Of a stretch of DNA of 64,000 bases, positions 45,260-54,370 are shown piece after piece. The position numbers were made by a program, and so were the translations under genes. A model generated the notes under the pieces. The model saw only the letters and a list, made by a program, of their open reading frames with translations, did not search any database and was not told the DNA's origin. Every line of letters begins with the position of its first letter. Position 1 is the first letter of the stretch. The stretch is taken from the NCBI RefSeq assembly GCF_007097155.1, contig NZ_VJWA01000002.1, positions 1,054,001-1,118,000 of the forward strand. The letters are read 5' to 3'. The stretch comes from Glacieibacterium frigidum (GTDB lineage Bacteria > Pseudomonadota > Alphaproteobacteria > Sphingomonadales > Sphingomonadaceae).

Positions 45260-46177
45260 CTAGCCGAGGCTGATGCCTGCCGCGGCGGCGGCCTTGCCGA
45301 CGAACTTCATGACCTGCGCGCCGCCGTTCTCGTAGACCTTCTGTCCGGCGGGGTCGGAGATTTCGGCCCACGCCGCGGCGACCGCCTCGGCGGTGCAGTT
45401 CGCCGGATCGAGGTGGATGCCCTCGGTCTCGTTGATCAGGGTCCGCGAGAAACCGCCGGCGGTGGCGCACAGGATGGCGCGCGAAGGCGCGTCCTCACTG
45501 ACGAGGTACAGCAGTCCCGGCGTGACGCTGCGCGCGTCCATCAGGTCGATCAGCGCAGGCGGCAGCAGGTCCTGCGTCATCCGCGTCGCGGCGCCCGGCG
45601 CGAGGGTGTTGACGCGGATATCATTCTTGATGCCCTCAATATGCAGGACGTTCATCAGTCCGATCACCGCCATCTTCGCCGCGCCGTAGTTCGACTGGCC
45701 GAAGTTGCCGTAGAGGCCCGACGACGAGCTGGTCATGACGATGCGGCCGTAGTTCGCCGCCTTCATGTGCGGCCAGACCGCCAGCGTGCACACCGCCGCG
45801 CCGGTCAGATGGACACGGACGACAGCGTCCCAGTCCGCCAGCGTCATCTTCGAGAACGTCCGGTCGCGCAGGATGCCGGCGTTGTTGACCAGAATGTCGA
45901 CCCGCCCCCAATCGCGCATCGCCTTGTCGACCATGTCGGCGACCTGCTCGGCATTGGCGACGTCGGCGCCGTGCGCGAAGGCGGTACCGCCCGCCGCCTC
46001 GATCAGCGCGACGGTCTCCTCGGCAGGCGCGGAGGATCCGCCCGCCCCGTCGAGACCACCGCCGAAATCGTTGACGACGACCTTGGCACCGCGTGCCGCG
46101 AGCCCCAGCGCATGTTCGCGGCCGAGCCCCGCGCCGGCACCAGTCACGATCGCCACGCGGTCGTCGAAACGGATCAT
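45260..46177 (-). CDS. SDR family 3-hydroxyacyl-CoA dehydrogenase-like (MFE-2 type)
   Basis: 305 residues. The Rossmann motif TGAGAGLGREHALGLAARGAKVVVND and the catalytic SSSSGLYGNFGQSNYGAAKMA (Ser, Tyr, Lys) are those of the HSD17B4/MFE-2 dehydrogenase domain. A C-terminal extension of about 60 residues is also present. It probably oxidises a 3-hydroxyacyl-CoA (or a steroid/terpenoid hydroxyl). ATG 46177 is set by GGGGAG with 6-nt spacing. Operator site A lies 23 bp upstream, so the gene is its own transcription unit within the regulon. Confidence 0.88.
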   Translation of the reverse strand: MIRFDDRVAIVTGAGAGLGREHALGLAARGAKVVVNDFGGGLDGAGGSSAPAEETVALIEAAGGTAFAHGADVANAEQVADMVDKAMRDWGRVDILVNNAGILRDRTFSKMTLADWDAVVRVHLTGAAVCTLAVWPHMKAANYGRIVMTSSSSGLYGNFGQSNYGAAKMAVIGLMNVLHIEGIKNDIRVNTLAPGAATRMTQDLLPPALIDLMDARSVTPGLLYLVSEDAPSRAILCATAGGFSRTLINETEGIHLDPANCTAEAVAAAWAEISDPAGQKVYENGGAQVMKFVGKAAAAAGISLG

Positions 46178-46199
46178 CACAGGCTCCCCAGGTCGATCA

Positions 46200-46217
46200 A
46201 CTAAACAGATGTTCAGT
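46200..46217. promoter_or_regulatory. Operator site A of the TetR regulon
   Basis: ACTAAACA-GA-TGTTCAGT, a palindrome of 8-2-8 layout. It lies 23 bp before the SDR start and adjoins a TATAAC -10-like box (46216-46221, minus strand). The end touches the epimerase stop codon. Confidence 0.72.
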
Positions 46218-47233
46218 TATAGGCGCGCGCGGCAGGTGTCCAGAGTGGCGGCCTGCCGGTAGCCCGCGCGGATCTCGCCCAGCGCATCCTCGTAAGTGAC
46301 GCGCGGCTGCCAGCCGAGCTCGCGGCGGATGCGTGACGCGTCGATGCGGTTGTCGAAGCCGACGAGGTTGAGCCCTTCGAGCGACGGCAGCGCCGGGTCG
46401 CGCGGCTCGACCAACTCGGCTGGGTCCTCGTTGGCGGCGACGGCGGCCAGCATATCGGCGAGCGGGATCGCCGGCGGCGGCGGCCGGTCGACGATCGCCG
46501 CCATGTCGTCGGCGAAGCGCTGCCACGTGACGCCGCTGCCGTCGCAGACGTTGTAAGTCCGCCCGACGGCGGCGTCGCTGGTGCCTGCGAGGAACAGCGC
46601 GTCGGCGAGGTTCTCGACATAGACGAGGCCGGCGTCGTTGCGCTCGGCTGCGCCGAACACCGCCCCGCCGGTCGCGGCGAAGGCGTCGAGCAATTTGTCG
46701 CCCCAGGCGCTCGCGCCGCCGACGCCGTAGACGTTGGCCGGGCGGACCAGCGTCAGCGCCATGCCGGTCCGCGCAGCGATTTCGAGCGCGATCTGCTCCT
46801 GCCCCTGCTTGGCTCGGCCATAGGCCCCCGCCCAGGGGCCGTGCCCGTCGTCCTCGCGGCACGTCCGGGTCTGGATCAGCGTGCCGTAGACCGCGATCGA
46901 CGAGGCGACCACGGCCCGGCCGCCCTGCGCCGCGACGGCCTCGCAGACATGCCGTGTGCCCTCGACGATCGTGTCCCATTGCCATTGGTAGCGGCCCGCG
47001 ACGCCGACCGGGGCGGCGAGGTGAATGGCCAGCTCGCAGCCCCTGGCAGCATCGGCGACGGCGGCGCGGTCGGCTAGGTCGCCGTGCACCATGCGCACCG
47101 GCGCGCTCCAGCCCGCGATCGGCGGCTCGCCGGGCAGCGAAAAGCTCGTGACGTCCCACCCGGCACTCAGGAAGCGCTGCACGACGCGCCGGCCGATGAA
47201 GCCCGGCCCGCCGGTGACCAGGACGCGGCTCAC
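46217..47233 (-). CDS. NAD(P)-dependent epimerase/dehydratase (extended SDR)
   Basis: 338 residues. The nucleotide motif is [20 protein letters not shown] and the catalytic Tyr-Lys pair is in [14 protein letters not shown], with [10 protein letters not shown] supplying Ser. It is typical of the extended SDR family (3-beta-HSD/epimerase like). The role is oxidation of a hydroxyl or epimerisation of an activated substrate. The GTG start at 47233 overlaps the thiolase stop (GTGA), so it is the second gene of a thiolase-epimerase operon. Confidence 0.85.
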   Translation of the reverse strand: MSRVLVTGGPGFIGRRVVQRFLSAGWDVTSFSLPGEPPIAGWSAPVRMVHGDLADRAAVADAARGCELAIHLAAPVGVAGRYQWQWDTIVEGTRHVCEAVAAQGGRAVVASSIAVYGTLIQTRTCREDDGHGPWAGAYGRAKQGQEQIALEIAARTGMALTLVRPANVYGVGGASAWGDKLLDAFAATGGAVFGAAERNDAGLVYVENLADALFLAGTSDAAVGRTYNVCDGSGVTWQRFADDMAAIVDRPPPPAIPLADMLAAVAANEDPAELVEPRDPALPSLEGLNLVGFDNRIDASRIRRELGWQPRVTYEDALGEIRAGYRQAATLDTCRARL

Positions 47234-48435
47234 GCGATCTCGAGCAGTCCGGCGGCGCCCATGCCGGCGCCGACGCACATGGTGACGACGGCGTAGCGGA
47301 CGCCGCGGCGCTTGCCCTCGATCAGCGCGTGCCCGACGCAGCGCGCGCCGGTCATGCCATAGGGATGCCCGACCGAGATCGCGCCGCCGTTGACGTTGTA
47401 GATCGCCGGATCGATGCCCAGCCGGTCGCGGCTGTACAGGCACTGGCTGGCGAAGGCCTCGTTGAGCTCCCACAGCCCGATGTCGGAGACCTTCAGGCCG
47501 TGGCGCGCGAGCAGGCGCGGCACCGCGAAGACCGGGCCGATCCCCATCTCGTCGGGCTCGCAGCCCGCCGTCGCGAAGCCGCGGAAGAAGCCGAGCGGCT
47601 GGATCCCGCGCTGCGTCGCCGCATCGGCGGGCATCATGATCAGCGCGCTGGCACCGTCGGACTGCTGGCTAGCGTTGCCGGCGGTCACCGTTCGGCCCTC
47701 CGCCATCGTCATGCCGTTCTTAAGGACGGGCTTTAGGTTGGCCAGCGTCTCGTAGCTGGTGTCGGGCCGGTTGCACTCGTCGCGGTCGGCCACGACCTCG
47801 ACCTCGCTGACCGTACCGCTCGCCTTGTCGACGCTCTTCCACATCGTGCGCAGCGGGACGATCTCATCGTCGAACCGGCCCGCTGCCTGCGCCGCGGCGG
47901 TGCGTTGCTGGCTTTCGAGCGCGTAGCGGTCCTGCGCTTCGCGCGTCACGCCGTAGCGCTCGGCGACCAGCTCGGCGGTTTCGATCATGCCCATCCACAG
48001 CGCGGGCTTGGCCGCGAACAGCGCCGGGTCGGTCGCCTTGTGGGTGTTCATGTGCCCCGAGAGCTGGACCATCGAGATCGACTCGACACCGCCCGCCGCG
48101 ATAACCGGGACGCCTTCGTTGACGATCCGGCCGGCAGCGATGGCGACCGCCTGCAGGCCCGACGAGCAATAGCGGTTGACCGTCAGGCCGCTCGTTTCGA
48201 CCGGGCAGCCCGCGGCGATCGCGGCGTTGCGCGCGATGTTGAACCCGGTCGCACCTTCGGGGTGGCCCGAGCCGAGCACGACGTCCTCGACCTCGGCCGG
48301 GTCGACACCGGCGCGCGCGATGGCGTGGCGCAGCGCGTGACCCGCCAGCGTGATCGGATGCGTGTCGTTGAAGCTGCCGCGCAGCGACTTGGCGAGCGCA
48401 GTGCGGGCGGTGGCGACGATGGCGATGTCGGTCAT
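47230..48435 (-). CDS. Acetyl-CoA C-acyltransferase (thiolase)
   Basis: 401 residues. Catalytic Cys90 is in [17 protein letters not shown], with [10 protein letters not shown], the [17 protein letters not shown] loop (His), and the C-terminal [15 protein letters not shown] (second Cys). It cleaves 3-ketoacyl-CoA in beta-oxidation. It is divergent from the TetR gene, with operator B between them. First gene of the minus-strand operon. Confidence 0.95.
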   Translation of the reverse strand: MTDIAIVATARTALAKSLRGSFNDTHPITLAGHALRHAIARAGVDPAEVEDVVLGSGHPEGATGFNIARNAAIAAGCPVETSGLTVNRYCSSGLQAVAIAAGRIVNEGVPVIAAGGVESISMVQLSGHMNTHKATDPALFAAKPALWMGMIETAELVAERYGVTREAQDRYALESQQRTAAAQAAGRFDDEIVPLRTMWKSVDKASGTVSEVEVVADRDECNRPDTSYETLANLKPVLKNGMTMAEGRTVTAGNASQQSDGASALIMMPADAATQRGIQPLGFFRGFATAGCEPDEMGIGPVFAVPRLLARHGLKVSDIGLWELNEAFASQCLYSRDRLGIDPAIYNVNGGAISVGHPYGMTGARCVGHALIEGKRRGVRYAVVTMCVGAGMGAAGLLEIA

Positions 48436-48461
48436 TTCGGTCTCCCGGCGAAGACGATCCG

Positions 48462-48479
48462 ACTAAACGTCTGTTCAGT
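48462..48479. promoter_or_regulatory. Operator site B of the TetR regulon
   Basis: ACTAAACG-TC-TGTTCAGT in the 107-bp gap between thiolase and tetR. Its reverse complement is identical to site D2. It can control both divergent units, including autoregulation of TetR. Confidence 0.75.
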
Positions 48480-48542
48480 TCGGCGCAAGCCGATAGCGAT
48501 GGCGCGGGCCTGCTGCTACTGCGGCGGCGGAAGGGGCATGAC

Positions 48543-49187
48543 ATGGCAAAGGCCGCCGAGATCGTCGAGTTCGCCAAGGGCAAGGACCGGCTCATCCGCA
48601 CCGCGATGGCGCTGTTCGCGGAGAAGGGCTTCGACGGCGTAACCGTGCGCGACCTCGCCGCGGCGGCCGAGGTCTCGGTCGGCCTGATCAACCATCACTT
48701 CGGCTCCAAGGAGGGCCTGCGCGAGGCGGTCGACCGCTATTTCCTCGCGCAGTTCGAGGAGGCGATCACCGACCGCCCGCTCAACGCGCGCGACGCCGAG
48801 ACGCGCGGCATGGACGCCGTCGTCGAATGGACCGAGCAATGGATCGACCGCCACGTCGGCGACTGGGACCTGTCGAAGGCCTATATGCGCCGCGCCCTGC
48901 TCGAGGGCAGCGACTGGGGTGCGCATCTGTTCGAACGCTTCTACCAGGTCGCGCGCACGACCGTCGACCGGATGGACGCCGAGGGCCGCCTGCGCCCCGA
49001 AGTCGACCGGCTGTGGCTGCCGCTGCTGATCATCTACATGGAGCTCGGGACGCTGATGCTCGAGCCCTTCGTCGAGAAGGTGCTGGGGCGGTCGGGCTAT
49101 GACCGGGCGCTGTGGCGGCGGCGGTACCTCGCCTACATCGACCTGATCGCCCGCGGCACCCGGCCGGACCCGGCACCGGAAAACTAA
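48543..49187 (+). CDS. TetR family transcriptional regulator of the catabolic island
   Basis: 214 residues. The N-terminal helix-turn-helix is LIRTAMALFAEKGFDGVTVRDLAAAAEVSVGLINHHFGSKEGL (quoted in part), followed by a helical ligand-binding domain. Its gene lies in the middle of the block of genes that carry the shared palindrome, and a site (B) lies in its own promoter region. It is therefore the likely repressor, released by an acyl-CoA or other pathway ligand. The last codons overlap operator C. Confidence 0.92.
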   Translation: MAKAAEIVEFAKGKDRLIRTAMALFAEKGFDGVTVRDLAAAAEVSVGLINHHFGSKEGLREAVDRYFLAQFEEAITDRPLNARDAETRGMDAVVEWTEQWIDRHVGDWDLSKAYMRRALLEGSDWGAHLFERFYQVARTTVDRMDAEGRLRPEVDRLWLPLLIIYMELGTLMLEPFVEKVLGRSGYDRALWRRRYLAYIDLIARGTRPDPAPEN

Positions 49188-49200
49188 ACATTTGCTCAGT
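49183..49200. promoter_or_regulatory. Operator site C of the TetR regulon
   Basis: ACTAAACA-TT-TGCTCAGT. The TAA stop of the TetR gene is inside the palindrome (49185-49187). A possible promoter TTGCTC (49192-49197), 17 bp, TTATGG (49215-49220) overlaps it and would serve the ligase gene. Confidence 0.7.
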
Positions 49201-49254
49201 GGCGTTGCTGTCGCTTATGGTGGCCCTGCCGCCGGGCGGGAGTGAACAGCCGAG

Positions 49255-50865
49255 ATGACGCGAATTGCCGAGATTGCCGACGCCAATCGCGCGCGATTTG
49301 CCCGGCAGCTGGCCTGCACGCGCATCCACGACCTGCTCGCCAGCCACGCCGCCGCGCTGCCCGACGCCGAAGCCGCGATCGATGGCGAGTTGCGCCTGCC
49401 CCACGTCGAACTCGCCGCGCGGGTCGACGCGGTCGCGCGCGCACTGGTTGCGTCGGGGATTGCGCCGGGTGACCGCGTCGCGACGATGGTGCCGCCCAGC
49501 CTCGACTATTGGCTGACCTACCTGGCGACCGTGTCGATCGGCGCGGTGTGGATGGGGCTCAACCCGCGCTACCAGCTGCCCGAATACCAGTATCTGCTCG
49601 ACGATGCGGCACCGTCGCTGGTGTTCTGCCGGATCGAATACGAGGGCCGCGCCTACGGCGCCGAGCTGCAGTCGATCGGCGGCGCGGTCGGCACCTTCGT
49701 CGCGCTTGGCGATCCGGTCGGGCGCGCGGTGGCGCTCGACACTTTCATGGCGCGCGGCGCGTCGGTCGACGACGCGACGCTCGCGGCGCGCCGCCTTGCC
49801 GTCGATCCCGAGGACATCGCGGTCATCGTCTATACCTCGGGGACGACTGGCAAGCCCAAGGGCGCGATGCTGTCGCACCGGGCGATCATGGCGGCGGCGT
49901 TGTGCAACCTGTGCTGGATGGCCGACGGGCTCGCCAGCACGATCAGCGTCGCGCCGATCAACCATGTCGGCGCGCTCAACAACGTCTGCATGAACGTCTT
50001 CGCCTTCGGCGGCAAAATCGTCTTCCACCACCGCGTCGACCTCGATGCCATCGCACGCATCACCGTGCGCGAGCAGCTGACCTATCTCGTCGCCAGCCCG
50101 ACGAGCTTCGCGATGTTCGCCGCCCAGCCCGACAACGGCCTGACGCGGCTCGGCAATTACAAGCTGATCGTGTTCGGCGGCGGCGCGACCGCCGAGGCGC
50201 TGCTGACCCCCGTCGTCGCCACCGGCGTGCCGATGTACAACGTCTATGGCCAGACCGAGACGTGCGGGATCGTCACCGCGACCGACCGCGGCGCAAGCCC
50301 GGCGATCATGGCGGAGACCTTCGGACGCGCGCTGCCCGGCGCCGAAATCCGCATCGCGAATGCTGCCGGCGAGGCGCTGCCGATCGGCGCCACCGGCGAA
50401 ATCCAGGTTCGCGGTCCCTATTGCATGACGGGCTATTTCGGCCGGCCAGAAGCGACCGCGGAAGCTTTCACCGCAGATGGTTTCCTGCGCACCGGCGACC
50501 TGGGCGTCGAGCGCGACGACGGCAATTTCACCTTCGTCGGCCGGCTGAAGGAGATGTTCAAGTCGGGGGGCTACAACATCTACCCGATCGAGATCGAGCT
50601 GGCGCTGAACGAGCATCCGGCGGTCGCGATGGCCGCCGTACTGCCCGTGCCGCACCCGGTGTTCCAGGAGGTCGGACACGCCTTCATCGCAACGGCGGAC
50701 CCGGCGCTCGATGCCGATGCGCTGCGCGACTTCCTCAAGGCGCGGCTGGCCAACTACAAGATTCCAAAGACCTTCAGCTTCGAGGCCGAGCTTCCGTATC
50801 TGCCCAACATGAAGATCGACAAGCAGGCGCTGAAACGGCGGCTCGAGGAAAAGCAGGCGGCATGA
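49255..50865 (+). CDS. Acyl-CoA synthetase (AMP-forming)
   Basis: 536 residues of the ANL superfamily. The P-loop is VIVYTSGTTGKPKGAMLSHRA, then MYNVYGQTETCGI, TGDLGVERDDGNFTFVGRLKEMFKSGGYNIYPIEIE (quoted in part) and the catalytic Lys in LPYLPNMKIDKQALKRRL. It activates a carboxylic acid with CoA and ATP, presumably the first cytoplasmic step of the pathway. It is the first gene of the ligase, ECH, MaoC operon behind operator C. Confidence 0.94.
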   Translation: MTRIAEIADANRARFARQLACTRIHDLLASHAAALPDAEAAIDGELRLPHVELAARVDAVARALVASGIAPGDRVATMVPPSLDYWLTYLATVSIGAVWMGLNPRYQLPEYQYLLDDAAPSLVFCRIEYEGRAYGAELQSIGGAVGTFVALGDPVGRAVALDTFMARGASVDDATLAARRLAVDPEDIAVIVYTSGTTGKPKGAMLSHRAIMAAALCNLCWMADGLASTISVAPINHVGALNNVCMNVFAFGGKIVFHHRVDLDAIARITVREQLTYLVASPTSFAMFAAQPDNGLTRLGNYKLIVFGGGATAEALLTPVVATGVPMYNVYGQTETCGIVTATDRGASPAIMAETFGRALPGAEIRIANAAGEALPIGATGEIQVRGPYCMTGYFGRPEATAEAFTADGFLRTGDLGVERDDGNFTFVGRLKEMFKSGGYNIYPIEIELALNEHPAVAMAAVLPVPHPVFQEVGHAFIATADPALDADALRDFLKARLANYKIPKTFSFEAELPYLPNMKIDKQALKRRLEEKQAA

Positions 50866-51647
50866 GCGACGGTCATTTTCGCGAGACGCGCGACGGCGCG
50901 GTCGTCACCATCACCCTCGACCGGCTGGAGAAGCGCAACGCGCTGACACCCGCCAGCCTGAAGCAGCTGCAGACCATGGCCGAGGGGCTCGCCGACCGGC
51001 CCGAGGTGCGGGCGGTGATTATCCGCGGCGAGGGGCACGACTTCAGCGTCGGTGCGGACATCGGCGGCATGGGCGGCGAGGCGCCGCCGACCGTACAGAT
51101 CCGGCGCACCGCCGAGCTCGGCGCGCGGCTGATGCGCGCCATCCGCGAGATCCACCAGCCGACGATCTGTGTGATGCAGGGCATCGCGACCGGCGGCGCG
51201 ACGTGCATCGCGACTGCCTGCGACTTCCGCATCGGCGCACCCGACGCGCGGGTCGGCTACGGCGAGGTCAAGCTGGGCATCAACCTGATGTGGAACGCGC
51301 TGCCGCTGGCGATCCACACCGTCGGGCTGGCGCGCGCCAAGCGCATGGTGATGACCGGCGAACTGTTCGACGCGACGACCATGCTCGCCTGGGGCTTCTT
51401 CGACGAACTGGTTGAGGCCGGCGCGCACGACGACGCGGCGCGGGCGATGGCCGAGCGCTACGCCGCGCTGCCGCCCGTCGCGGTGCAGATGATCAAGCGC
51501 AGCGCCAACGCGGTGGCGGGCGCGCTCGACCAGGCGATCATGCACGCCGACGCCGACCAGTGGCTGCTTGCGACGCGAACGGGCGATTTTCGCGAAGGCG
51601 TCGCGGCGTTCTTCGAGAAACGGCCGCCGCGCTTCAGCGGCGCGTAA
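50862..51647 (+). CDS. Enoyl-CoA hydratase/isomerase family protein
   Basis: 261 residues, crotonase fold. The oxyanion-hole segments are GEGHDFSVGADIGGMGG and MQGIATGGATCIATACDFRIGA, followed by VGYGEVKLGINLMWNALP. The second catalytic Glu (GEVKLG) is present, but the usual Glu after GGxC appears replaced (GGATCIA). The reaction could therefore be isomerisation or another crotonase chemistry rather than hydration. The ATG overlaps the ligase stop (ATGA). Confidence 0.9.
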   Translation: MSDGHFRETRDGAVVTITLDRLEKRNALTPASLKQLQTMAEGLADRPEVRAVIIRGEGHDFSVGADIGGMGGEAPPTVQIRRTAELGARLMRAIREIHQPTICVMQGIATGGATCIATACDFRIGAPDARVGYGEVKLGINLMWNALPLAIHTVGLARAKRMVMTGELFDATTMLAWGFFDELVEAGAHDDAARAMAERYAALPPVAVQMIKRSANAVAGALDQAIMHADADQWLLATRTGDFREGVAAFFEKRPPRFSGA

Positions 51648-51659
51648 AGGACCAGCCCC

Positions 51660-52115
51660 ATGCAGAGCGTCACCCCAGCCACCGTGCAGTCGCTGGTCGG
51701 TAGCGACCTCGGCGCGTCCGACTGGCTGCTCGTCGACCAGCCGATGGTCGATGCCTTTGCCGAGCTGACCGGCGACCGGCAGTTCATCCATGTCGATCCC
51801 GAGCGTGCGCGCTCGACGCCGTTCGGCGGCACGATCGCGCACGGCTTCCTGACGATGTCGCTGATCGCGACGCTGATGCCCGACGGCGTGCCGGTGTTCG
51901 AGGGGCTGAAGATGGGGGTCAACTACGGCTTCGACCGCGTCCGCTTCCTGTCCCCCGTGCACGTCGGCAAGCGCGTGCGTGCCCGCCACACGCTGCTCGC
52001 GGCCGAGGACAAGGGGGGCGGGCGCTGGCTGACCACGACGCGCGTGACGATCGAGATCGAAGGCGGCGACCGGCCTGCGCTGACCGCCGACTGGCTGGGA
52101 ATGCAGTACATCTGA
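51660..52115 (+). CDS. MaoC-like (R)-specific enoyl-CoA hydratase
   Basis: 151 residues, hot-dog fold. The hydratase-2 motif is AELTGDRQFIHVDPERARSTPFGGTIAHGFLTMSLI, with Asp and His of the catalytic pair (quoted in part). It hydrates 2-enoyl-CoA with (R) stereochemistry, compatible with the MFE-2-type SDR in the same regulon. It lies 12 bp after the crotonase gene and is the last gene of this operon. Confidence 0.93.
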   Translation: MQSVTPATVQSLVGSDLGASDWLLVDQPMVDAFAELTGDRQFIHVDPERARSTPFGGTIAHGFLTMSLIATLMPDGVPVFEGLKMGVNYGFDRVRFLSPVHVGKRVRARHTLLAAEDKGGGRWLTTTRVTIEIEGGDRPALTADWLGMQYI

Positions 52116-52126
52116 TCCTCCAACGG

Positions 52127-52144
52127 GCAAAACAAATGTTCAGT
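52127..52144. promoter_or_regulatory. Operator site D1 (degenerate) of the TetR regulon
   Basis: GCAAAACA-AA-TGTTCAGT. The right half is exact and the left half matches six of eight positions. It is centred 28 bp from D2, on nearly the same DNA face, with a TTGCAT -35-like box between them. Confidence 0.5.
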
Positions 52145-52154
52145 CTTGCATCGG

Positions 52155-52172
52155 ACTGAACAGACGTTTAGT
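52155..52172. promoter_or_regulatory. Operator site D2 of the TetR regulon
   Basis: ACTGAACA-GA-CGTTTAGT, the exact reverse complement of site B. It is 47 bp before the receptor start and together with D1 probably gives tight control of the import genes. Confidence 0.72.
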
Positions 52173-52218
52173 CCTGCGACGTGAGCCGAAACAATTCGGC
52201 CGGTTGGGGAGGGCGGTC

Positions 52219-54363
52219 ATGCGGTTCGATATATTGAGGCTTCTCCTGTCGGGCGTGGCGCTAGCGGCGCTCGCCGGCCCCGCGCTGGCACAGACTGCAG
52301 CCGAGCCGGAGGACGACGGCGAAATCGTCGTCACCGCGCTCAAGCGCGAGCAGACGCTGCTCAAGGTGCCCGTCTCGATCCAGGCCTTCTCGGGCGCGCA
52401 GCTCGAGGAGCAGGGCGCCAAGGAATTGAATGACCTCATCGAATCGATCCCCGGCGCGTCGAGCGTGTCGCGCACCGCACCGGGCTTCGAGACGATCCAG
52501 ATCCGCGGCATCGCCAGCGGCACCACCGGCGACGCGACCGTCGGCTATTATGTCGACGATGTGCCGTTCAGCGTTCCCAACCTGCAGCTCGCGCCGCCGT
52601 CGCGGCTGTTCGATCTCGAGCGCGTCGAGGTGCTGCGCGGGCCGCAGGGCACGCTGTACGGCCAGGGCGCGATGGGCGGCACGATCCGCCTGGTCACCGC
52701 CAGCCCCGATTTCGACGAGATCCTGGGCCGCGCCCAGGTCGAGGGCTCGCTGACCGCGGGCGGCGAGCCGAGCTATGCTGTCGACGGCGTGGTCAACGTG
52801 CCCGTCGCGCCGGGCGTCGCCGCACTGCGGGTCAGCGGCGGCTATGAGAGCGTCGGCGGCTTCGCCGACCTCGCGCGGCCCAGCGGCACCGGCTTCGCGG
52901 TCACCCGCAAGGACGTCAACGACCAGGAGTCGTGGAACATCCGCGCCAAGCTGGGCATCAAGGCGTCGGACGACGTCGGCATCGAGCTCGGCGCGTGGCG
53001 TGTCGAGAACACGCTCGACTTCCGCAACACGATGGATACGGCCGATCCGCCCCGGTACAACGACACCACGGGCCCCGACGGCCGCCCCAATTTCGTTAAT
53101 TCCAACCTGACCCTGTTGTCGGGCGTGATCAACGCCGATCTGGGCTTCGCCAAGCTGACCAGCTCGACGTCGTACATCGACAGCCTGCTCGATTTCGACG
53201 CCTCGTTCCTGACCGCGCCGGGGCTCGGCAGCGGCTATCTGCGCAACATCTCGCGCTTCAAGTCGACCGCGTTTACGCAGGAAGTGCGCCTCGCCTCGTC
53301 GAGCGACGGGCCGTTCGGCTGGCTGGTCGGCGCCTATTACAGCGACGGCGAAATCGAGAGCGACATCTGCCTCAGCGTCTTCCTGCCGTGCAGCACGGTG
53401 TTCAGCGTCAACATCAACAGCTTCGGCACGATCAAGACCAAGGCATGGGCAGTGTTCGGGGAGCTGTCGTACAAGCTGTTCGACGACCGGCTGACCCTGA
53501 CCGCCGGCGGCCGCCAGTTCCGCGATCGCCGCCGCCTGACGGGCCTCGACCGCAACACCAATGTCCAGACCGCGCAGGGCGACGTCTTCAAGACGTTCAA
53601 CCCGCGCTTCAACGCGGCCTTCCAGGCCAGCGACAATTTCCTGGTCTATACCAATGTCGCCAAGGGTTTCCGCAGCGGCTCGTTCCAGTCGGCCTCGCAG
53701 GCTGCCGCGGCGTCGGCTGCGCTCGGCGTGCCGGTCGACGAGGCGATCCAGCCCGACAAGGTGTGGAGCTACGAAGTCGGCGCCAAGGGCAAGCTGTTCG
53801 ACGGCTTGGTCTCGCTCGACGCCGCGATCTACCAGATCGACTGGTCGGACATTCAGCTGCAGTCGACAATCTCGGGCGTCGCGACGCTGTCGAACGGCGG
53901 CAATGCGCGCAGCAAGGGCATCGACCTGGGCCTGATCATCAAGCCGGTCGGCGGACTGACGCTGCAGCTCGTCGGCAATATCAACGAGACCGAGTTCACC
54001 TCGGTCCTGCCGACGATCGTCGCGATCAACCCGCTCGCGGCCCCCGGCTCGCGCATCCCGAACGTGCCCAAGAGCAGCGTGCAGGTCTCGGCCAACTACG
54101 CCCACGACCTCACGGCGTGGGACGCCAAGGGCTTCATCAACGGCAGCTATAGTTTCCGGAACACCCAGCTCGATTCGAGCGGGCTCGAATCGGACGAGCT
54201 CAACGAGTTCAAACTGCGCGCCGGGATCAGCAAGGCGGGCTGGAAATTCCAGTTGTTCGCCGAGAACCTGACCAACACGCGCGTCGCGCTGACGCGCGCG
54301 GCGCTCGGCATCCAGCCCAATTTCCCGCGCCGGCTGGGCGCGCGCTTCAGCATCGATTTCTGA
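52219..54363 (+). CDS. TonB-dependent outer-membrane receptor (regulon member)
   Basis: 714 residues. A signal peptide (MRFDILRLLLSGVALAALAGPALAQ, in part) and the plug (EIVVTALKREQTLLKVPVSIQAFSG, IQIRGIASGTT, RVEVLRGPQGTLYGQGAMGGTI) precede the barrel, which ends in LGARFSIDF. It probably imports the substrate whose catabolic genes surround it. ATG 52219 has GGGGAGGG upstream. It sits behind operators D1/D2 and is followed 7 bp later by an MFS gene, so outer- and inner-membrane uptake are cotranscribed. Confidence 0.94.
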   Translation: MRFDILRLLLSGVALAALAGPALAQTAAEPEDDGEIVVTALKREQTLLKVPVSIQAFSGAQLEEQGAKELNDLIESIPGASSVSRTAPGFETIQIRGIASGTTGDATVGYYVDDVPFSVPNLQLAPPSRLFDLERVEVLRGPQGTLYGQGAMGGTIRLVTASPDFDEILGRAQVEGSLTAGGEPSYAVDGVVNVPVAPGVAALRVSGGYESVGGFADLARPSGTGFAVTRKDVNDQESWNIRAKLGIKASDDVGIELGAWRVENTLDFRNTMDTADPPRYNDTTGPDGRPNFVNSNLTLLSGVINADLGFAKLTSSTSYIDSLLDFDASFLTAPGLGSGYLRNISRFKSTAFTQEVRLASSSDGPFGWLVGAYYSDGEIESDICLSVFLPCSTVFSVNINSFGTIKTKAWAVFGELSYKLFDDRLTLTAGGRQFRDRRRLTGLDRNTNVQTAQGDVFKTFNPRFNAAFQASDNFLVYTNVAKGFRSGSFQSASQAAAASAALGVPVDEAIQPDKVWSYEVGAKGKLFDGLVSLDAAIYQIDWSDIQLQSTISGVATLSNGGNARSKGIDLGLIIKPVGGLTLQLVGNINETEFTSVLPTIVAINPLAAPGSRIPNVPKSSVQVSANYAHDLTAWDAKGFINGSYSFRNTQLDSSGLESDELNEFKLRAGISKAGWKFQLFAENLTNTRVALTRAALGIQPNFPRRLGARFSIDF

Positions 54364-54370
54364 CCGGCGC

